From Candidatus Daviesbacteria bacterium (GTDB lineage: Bacteria > Patescibacteriota > Microgenomatia > Daviesbacterales > UBA10151), in contig DAIDIY010000007.1 in the NCBI GenBank assembly GCA_027451625.1, forward strand, positions 1 through 39,423: 39,423 bases of DNA. Direction: 5' to 3'. The position numbers were made by a program, and so were the translations under genes. Shown here piece by piece: positions 35,950 through 39,423 of the stretch. Numbering within the stretch: the first letter of the stretch is position 1; the number at the start of each line of letters is the position of its first letter. Below the pieces are notes generated by a model. It had not been told where the DNA came from. It searched no databases and was given only the letters and a program-made list of their open reading frames with translations.

Positions 35950-36486
35950 TTAAGTTAATTGATTTTCAACAGACTCAGCTGATTTAGATTTTCCAATTAT
36001 CGTTGTTAGATTTCTTCCTTCAAATTTAGTTTCCCTTTCAACTGAGATTTTCTCTCCCAAATAAGCCAATGCATGGTCTACTACTTGTTTTCCTTGTTCT
36101 GGATGAGCCATCTCTCGCCCTCTAAATTTGATTGTAAGTTTAACTTTATTACCTTTATCCAAAAACTCCTCTGCCTTTCTCAGTCTTATCTCCAGATCAT
36201 GGGAGGCAATCCGAGGAGAGAGCCAAATCTCTTTTAACTCAACTTCTTTAGCTCTTTTCCTTGCCGCCTGCTCTTTCTTCCCTTCTGTATATCTAAATTT
36301 TTGGAAATCGATGATCTTAGCAACGGGTGGATTAGCAGCAGCTGCCACCTCAACTAAGTCTAATCCTTGCTCTTGCGCGAGTTTTAATGCTTCTTCTTTG
36401 CTTATAACTCCTAACTGAGTTCCATCAGCATTTATTACTCGAAGACTCAGAGCTTGGATTCTATCATTTAGACGATAGTACTTAAT
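35950..36486 (-). CDS. infC: Translation initiation factor IF-3 with an AUU start codon
   Basis: 178 residues when started at ATT 36484-36486. The protein then begins (M)KYYRLNDRIQALSLRVINADG, the normal IF-3 N-terminus, and is full length. The only upstream signal is a perfect AGGAGG at 36493-36498, 6 nt before the ATT, and no ATG, GTG or TTG is usable there. The first ATG/GTG/TTG start lies at 36348 and would remove the N-terminal domain. AUU starts are known for infC in E. coli, where IF-3 represses its own mRNA by rejecting the non-canonical start. I infer the same control here. The C-terminal domain (KLTIKFRGREMAHPEQG) is standard. Confidence 0.93.
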   Translation of the reverse strand: MKYYRLNDRIQALSLRVINADGTQLGVISKEEALKLAQEQGLDLVEVAAAANPPVAKIIDFQKFRYTEGKKEQAARKRAKEVELKEIWLSPRIASHDLEIRLRKAEEFLDKGNKVKLTIKFRGREMAHPEQGKQVVDHALAYLGEKISVERETKFEGRNLTTIIGKSKSAESVENQLT

Positions 36487-36565
36487 CTTTTACCTCCTAA
36501 TTTAAAATAAGCCAACTTATCTTTTTAAGCTAGCTTGTTATAATTCATCGCTAATATTAGCATAT
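36487..36565 (-). promoter_or_regulatory. thrS-infC intergenic leader with palindromes and a small hairpin
   Basis: 79 nt between thrS and infC hold a perfect 12-bp palindrome GCTAATATTAGC (36550-36561), a 10-bp palindrome AAGCTAGCTT (36527-36536), and, read on the minus strand, ATAAG-TTGG-CTTAT (36507-36520) followed by TTTT. The Shine-Dalgarno of infC follows at 36493-36498. This could be a target for IF-3 or L20 feedback, a weak attenuator or a secondary promoter region (TATAAC). Confidence 0.35.
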
Positions 36566-38329
36566 TTAGTTTTTAGATTCAATCTCAGTTTGAAGTTGAT
36601 CAATAAATTTATTTAGAGGTACTGCCCCTAGGTCTTTTCCTTCTCTTGTTCTTATTGAGACAGTATTATTTTCTTCCTCTCTTCCTCCAACTATTGCCAT
36701 ATAAGGAATCTTCATTAGCTGAGCATCTCTTATCTTGCCCTGCATCTTTTCATTTCGCAAATCGGCATCGGCTCGAATATCTTTTTCTCGAAGTTTAATA
36801 TTTATTACCTCAGCATATTTATTACTTTTATCAGAGACAGGTACGATCTCTACTTGAATTGGAGATAACCATAAAGGAAAGGCTCCCGAAAAGTGTTCAA
36901 TCAAAAAAGCAATAAGCCTTTCTATAGCTCCAATAGATGACCGGTGGACAACTATTGCTTCCTCTTCTCTACCAGCTTCATTTATATAATTTAAATGAAA
37001 TCTCTTAGGCATTACAAAATCATATTGGACTGTGAAAGCAGTGTCCTCTTTACCATGAATATTTTTCATCTGAATATCAATCTTTGGACCATAAAATGCT
37101 GCTTCCCCGTTTGCTTCGACAAAAGGTACAGAACGGCTTTTTAGTACATCTCTGAGAATATTTTCCGCTTCATTCCAGGCTTTGTCATCTTTATAATATT
37201 TTTTTTCATCATTTCTATCGCCTAAAGACAATCTATAATAATAATCCCCTCCAGCTTTAAGATGAAATACTGAAGCTAAGTATTCTATTAGTTCTAAAGC
37301 TCCGCCGATCTCTGCTTTAGCTTGATCTGGTCTTGCTATAATATGCGCATCGGCTAAAGTAAATGCGCGAACTCGTAAAAGTCCCATTAGCTCTCCCGAT
37401 TTTTCATAACGGTAGAGCTTTGCTAATTCTGCATATCGTATAGGCAATTCTTTATAAGAATGTGGCTTAGAAAGATAAAGCTCAAAATGATGAGGACAAG
37501 TCATGGGTCTTAGCATATATTCTTCATCCTCAATCTGTATTGGTGCATACATTGATTCTTTATAATAAGGATAATGACCTGACTTTTTATATAATTCTAA
37601 TGAAGCAATATCAGGAGTTATAACATGCTTGTATCCCCGTTTTATCTCTTCATCAGTTATAAATCTTTCTAGTATTCGGCGAATTGTGGCTCCTTTTTCA
37701 GTCCATAGAGGAAGACCTTTGCCTACCGTTTCAGAAAACGTAAACAAATCTAACTCTCGTCCTAATTTTTTATGATCTCTTTTTTCGATTTCAGTTAATT
37801 TTTGTAAATAGTTGTCTAGTTCATCCTGAGTTGGAAAAGCAGTTCCATAAATACGAGTTAACATCTTATTTTTTTCATTTCCTCTCCAGTACGCTCCAGC
37901 TATCGATAGAAGCTTGAATGCTTTTAGCTCTTCTGATGGATGTTCCACATGTCCTCCTTTGCACAGATCAATGAATCCACCCGACTCATATAAGCTAAGA
38001 GTTTTCCCCTCTTTTACAAATTCATCTATAAGCTCTAATTTATATGGATTATGAGCAAAGATTTTTTTTGCCTCTTCAGGGCTTATTTCTTTGTGTGTAA
38101 ACTCTATCCAATTTGAAAGGAGTTGAGACATTCTCTTCTCGACTTCTTTTAGGTCTTCCTCTTTTATAGGTTCTTTAAAGTCAAAATCATAATAAAAGCC
38201 ATTTTCGATAACAGGCCCGATAGTGTTCTTAGTTTCTGGATAAAGATCCAAAACAGCTGCAGCAAGTAAATGGGCTGCTGAATGTCTAAGATGCTCTAAA
38301 TAAGTGTTATTAGATTGAGTTTGTTCCAT
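36566..38329 (-). CDS. thrS: Threonyl-tRNA synthetase lacking the TGS domain
   Basis: 587 residues from ATG 38329. An upstream ATG at 38353 lies inside the terminator hairpin and is rejected. The protein starts almost directly with the editing domain (HSAAH, residues 16-20; later CKGGH); the N-terminal TGS domain of E. coli ThrRS is absent. The class II core has the zinc ligands in MTCPHHFELYLS, RVRAFTLADAHI and VVHRSSIGAIERL, and a C-terminal anticodon-binding domain (LSPIQVEIVPVSD). It is first gene of thrS-infC-rpmI-rplT-pheS-pheT, controlled by a T-box. The ATG follows an 8-T run directly; AGGG in the hairpin arm may serve as ribosome site when the hairpin is open. Confidence 0.95.
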   Translation of the reverse strand: MEQTQSNNTYLEHLRHSAAHLLAAAVLDLYPETKNTIGPVIENGFYYDFDFKEPIKEEDLKEVEKRMSQLLSNWIEFTHKEISPEEAKKIFAHNPYKLELIDEFVKEGKTLSLYESGGFIDLCKGGHVEHPSEELKAFKLLSIAGAYWRGNEKNKMLTRIYGTAFPTQDELDNYLQKLTEIEKRDHKKLGRELDLFTFSETVGKGLPLWTEKGATIRRILERFITDEEIKRGYKHVITPDIASLELYKKSGHYPYYKESMYAPIQIEDEEYMLRPMTCPHHFELYLSKPHSYKELPIRYAELAKLYRYEKSGELMGLLRVRAFTLADAHIIARPDQAKAEIGGALELIEYLASVFHLKAGGDYYYRLSLGDRNDEKKYYKDDKAWNEAENILRDVLKSRSVPFVEANGEAAFYGPKIDIQMKNIHGKEDTAFTVQYDFVMPKRFHLNYINEAGREEEAIVVHRSSIGAIERLIAFLIEHFSGAFPLWLSPIQVEIVPVSDKSNKYAEVINIKLREKDIRADADLRNEKMQGKIRDAQLMKIPYMAIVGGREEENNTVSIRTREGKDLGAVPLNKFIDQLQTEIESKN

Positions 38330-38369
38330 AAAAAAAACCCTGCTCCACATCATTGATGCTGGATCAGGG
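38330..38369 (-). terminator. T-box terminator in front of thrS
   Basis: Minus strand: CCCTG...CAGGG hairpin (38338-38369) with inner TCCA/TGGA pairs and a loop near 38350, followed by eight Ts (38330-38337). Its 5' CCC (38367-38369) is shared with the antiterminator, so only one of the two can form. Confidence 0.88.
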
Positions 38370-38481
38370 ACCTTAAATAGTACTCAAGGTGGTTCCACCC
38401 CGACATTATACTCTTGGAATTAATATCGTTTTTCCTTACGGAAAGCTCCAAAGGTGGTAAGTCTTTATCAACGCTCTCTAT
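38367..38481 (-). ncRNA. Compact T-box riboswitch (tRNA-Thr sensor) of thrS
   Basis: Antiterminator: GGG (38399-38401 region) pairs with CCC 38367-38369; a 7-nt bulge TGGAACC follows, then ACCTT (38386-38390) pairs with AAGGT (38370-38374). UGGA in the bulge would pair with an uncharged 3' UCCA end, implying U73 on tRNA-Thr. Upstream, CGTT (38470-38473) and AACG (38427-38430) can close a short stem I that contains two ACC threonine codons (38456-38458, 38453-38455) and a TTTCC-GTAA-GGAAA hairpin. Total leader is only about 150 nt, with no room for classical stems II and III. Uncharged tRNA-Thr would favour readthrough into thrS. Confidence 0.85.
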
Positions 38482-38487
38482 AAAACA

Positions 38488-38516
38488 ATCTTACTTTAGA
38501 GGAAATTTTTTGTCAA
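38488..38516 (-). promoter_or_regulatory. Promoter of the thrS operon
   Basis: Minus strand: perfect TTGACA (38511-38516), 17 bp, TAAGAT (38488-38493). Start expected near 38481. The -35 abuts the stop codon of the upstream gene. Confidence 0.75.
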
Positions 38517-38741
38517 CTATTTGAAGATAATTTTGTTCTGGCTAACTATGTCTTGAACAGATTGGAAAATTCCCAGCCATTTAAGTATCAAAATAATAAT
38601 TGCAACGATAATAGTCGCTCCTACTACTGATCCCAATCCCCAAGCAAGTCCTCCTAAAAAATTTCCTATAATAATTTGTTTTTTACTAAGTGATGTATTT
38701 GCTGATAAGTGAGAGTTGATCTGTTTATTTGTGGCATCCAT
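38517..38741 (-). CDS. Small DUF5665-like membrane protein
   Basis: A 74-residue protein: polar N-terminus (about 22 residues), then GNFLGGLAWGLGSVVGATIIVAIIILILKWLG, a single membrane helix with the 'F..G.A.G.G..VGAT' pattern typical of DUF5665-type proteins. Function unknown. It has one of the clearest leaderless promoters of the window. It ends directly in front of the thrS promoter. Confidence 0.75.
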   Translation of the reverse strand: MDATNKQINSHLSANTSLSKKQIIIGNFLGGLAWGLGSVVGATIIVAIIILILKWLGIFQSVQDIVSQNKIIFK

Positions 38742-38747
38742 TACTTT

Positions 38748-38776
38748 ATTATTTAAAAACTGAAAATTGATGTCAA
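38748..38776 (-). promoter_or_regulatory. Leaderless promoter of the DUF5665-like gene
   Basis: Minus strand: perfect TTGACA (38771-38776), 17 bp, AATAAT (38748-38753), 6 nt to the ATG at 38741. Confidence 0.7.
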
Positions 38777-38865
38777 TTGTTAATTTATAAAATTAATGAT
38801 TAATTATAAGACTTATTCATAGATTCTTTTATATCTAGACCCAAATATGGTAATATTTGTTCGAA

Positions 38866-38939
38866 GGGCGGTTAGCTCAGCTGGTATGAGCGTGTGATTG
38901 ACGTTCACAAGGTCGCAGGTTCGATCCCTGCACCGCCCA
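38866..38939 (+). tRNA. tRNA-Val (GAC)
   Basis: 74 nt. Acceptor GGGCGGT pairs fully with ACCGCCC, A73, CCA not encoded. D arm GCTC/GAGC, anticodon arm TGTGA-TTGACGT-TCACA with anticodon GAC, T arm GCAGG-TTCGATC-CCTGC. Position 37 is G where tRNA-Val usually has A. A possible promoter is TTTATA (38828-38833), 17 bp, TAATAT (38851-38856). Confidence 0.95.
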
Positions 38940-38992
38940 CAGGATATAAAGATATATTAAATTTTAAGGGTGAACTTCTATTTAGATAAGTT

Positions 38993-39412
38993 TTATCCTG
39001 CTGCTTGGTAGATAGATTGAACTGATTGTTCTCCCGCTTTGCGTTTATCAAATTCAGGACCATTACTTCTTTCGAAACTTGCTTCAATAATTGATTCTTG
39101 GACTTGTTTCTGTTTTTTTAATTGTTCTACCTGCTTCTGTCTGATCGAGGCCCATCCATAAGCATTATCAATATGTGTTACGTTAAAGCTCTTATTACCA
39201 TGAATAGTTCCTACTTCATGTTGAGAGATCCCTGGAGTCTCTGCGATAGCTTCCCTCGCTTTGACTTCTCTCTCTGCTTGAGATTTCTGAATTCCTTTTA
39301 GAATATCATCCTCAAACTTATGAACTCTTTGTTGCTCAAGAGCTTTTTTTCGCTGAGTTTCTTCTTCTTTTGGGTGGTGCTTATTTTCTTTAACTATTTT
39401 CCCAAAAATCAT
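38993..39412 (-). CDS. Charged soluble protein of unknown function
   Basis: A 139-residue protein, no signal peptide or membrane span. It is rich in Lys, Glu and Gln and looks largely helical (KKALEQQRVHKFEDDILKGIQKSQAEREVKAREAI; QKQVEQLKKQKQVQESIIEASF). A short middle segment, TPGISQHEVGTIHGNKSFNVTHIDNAYGWASI, is less charged and may fold. I do not recognise a family. The start at 39412 is 11 nt from the window edge, so its promoter and upstream neighbours are not visible. Confidence 0.6.
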   Translation of the reverse strand: MIFGKIVKENKHHPKEEETQRKKALEQQRVHKFEDDILKGIQKSQAEREVKAREAIAETPGISQHEVGTIHGNKSFNVTHIDNAYGWASIRQKQVEQLKKQKQVQESIIEASFERSNGPEFDKRKAGEQSVQSIYQAAG

Positions 39413-39423
39413 AGAGAATAAAT

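Noticed and set aside
38330-38353. Upstream ATG start for thrS at 38353
   Set aside because: It lies inside the T-box terminator hairpin and adds residues coded by the hairpin and T-run; ATG 38329 fits the family and the riboswitch.
38941-38999. Inverted repeat AGGAT...ATCCT after tRNA-Val as a terminator
   Set aside because: Only about six pairs over a 45-nt AT-rich loop, no T-run, and it overlaps the end of a coding region.

Overview
The window looks like the genome of an ultra-reduced Patescibacteria/CPR bacterium, most likely Microgenomates. This assignment is inferred from style, not from a marker tree. The DNA is AT-rich and TGA is used as an ordinary stop, which argues against the Gracilibacteria/Absconditabacteria code. 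Genes are packed with 1-20 nt between many ends. The tyrosyl-tRNA synthetase is archaeal/eukaryotic in type, several translation proteins are shortened, rimM is missing from the rpsP-khpA-trmD cluster, and many promoters sit so close to the start codon that the mRNAs must be leaderless or nearly so.

Layout. 1-7931 (+) is a type IV pilus locus: the tail of a Thr/Pro-rich surface protein, four prepilin-like minor pilins interleaved with two PilX-like proteins (one with a lectin-like insert), then pilM, pilN and pilO. 7933-12929 (-) is a housekeeping run recG-rpmF-nusB-acpP-like-rnc-rpsP-khpA-trmD. 12984-14265 (-) holds a 34-residue membrane peptide and tyrS. 14364-16172 (+) is an ABC exporter. 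16241-22108 (+) is the ATP synthase operon atpBEFHAGD; atpC lies 3.2 kb further on at 25307. Between atpD and atpC sit two divergent genes that both carry the Cys-x-Asp-x-Arg motif of beta-carbonic anhydrases, a small serine hydrolase and a Tat-signal-like protein of unknown function. 25735-27111 (-) is an Nramp-family transporter, followed by tRNA-Tyr (-) and a class A penicillin-binding protein (+). 29952-32464 (-) is a pair of envelope membrane proteins (DUF2079 and acyltransferase-3). 32512-38329 (-) is thrS-infC-rpmI-rplT-pheS-pheT, the gene order known from E. coli, but led by a T-box riboswitch. The right end has a DUF5665-like protein, tRNA-Val and an unrecognised charged protein.

The most interesting points are: (1) a very compact T-box in front of thrS, with a textbook 7-nt bulge and mutually exclusive antiterminator and terminator; (2) an archaeal-type TyrRS paired with a tRNA-Tyr that has C1-G72 and a short variable loop; (3) an infC gene whose only sensible start is AUU behind a perfect Shine-Dalgarno; (4) an acyl-carrier-like protein lacking the phosphopantetheine serine; (5) RNA structures on both sides of atpE; (6) back-to-back leaderless promoters driving the carbonic-anhydrase-like pair; (7) leaderless promoter spacing as a general rule across the window.
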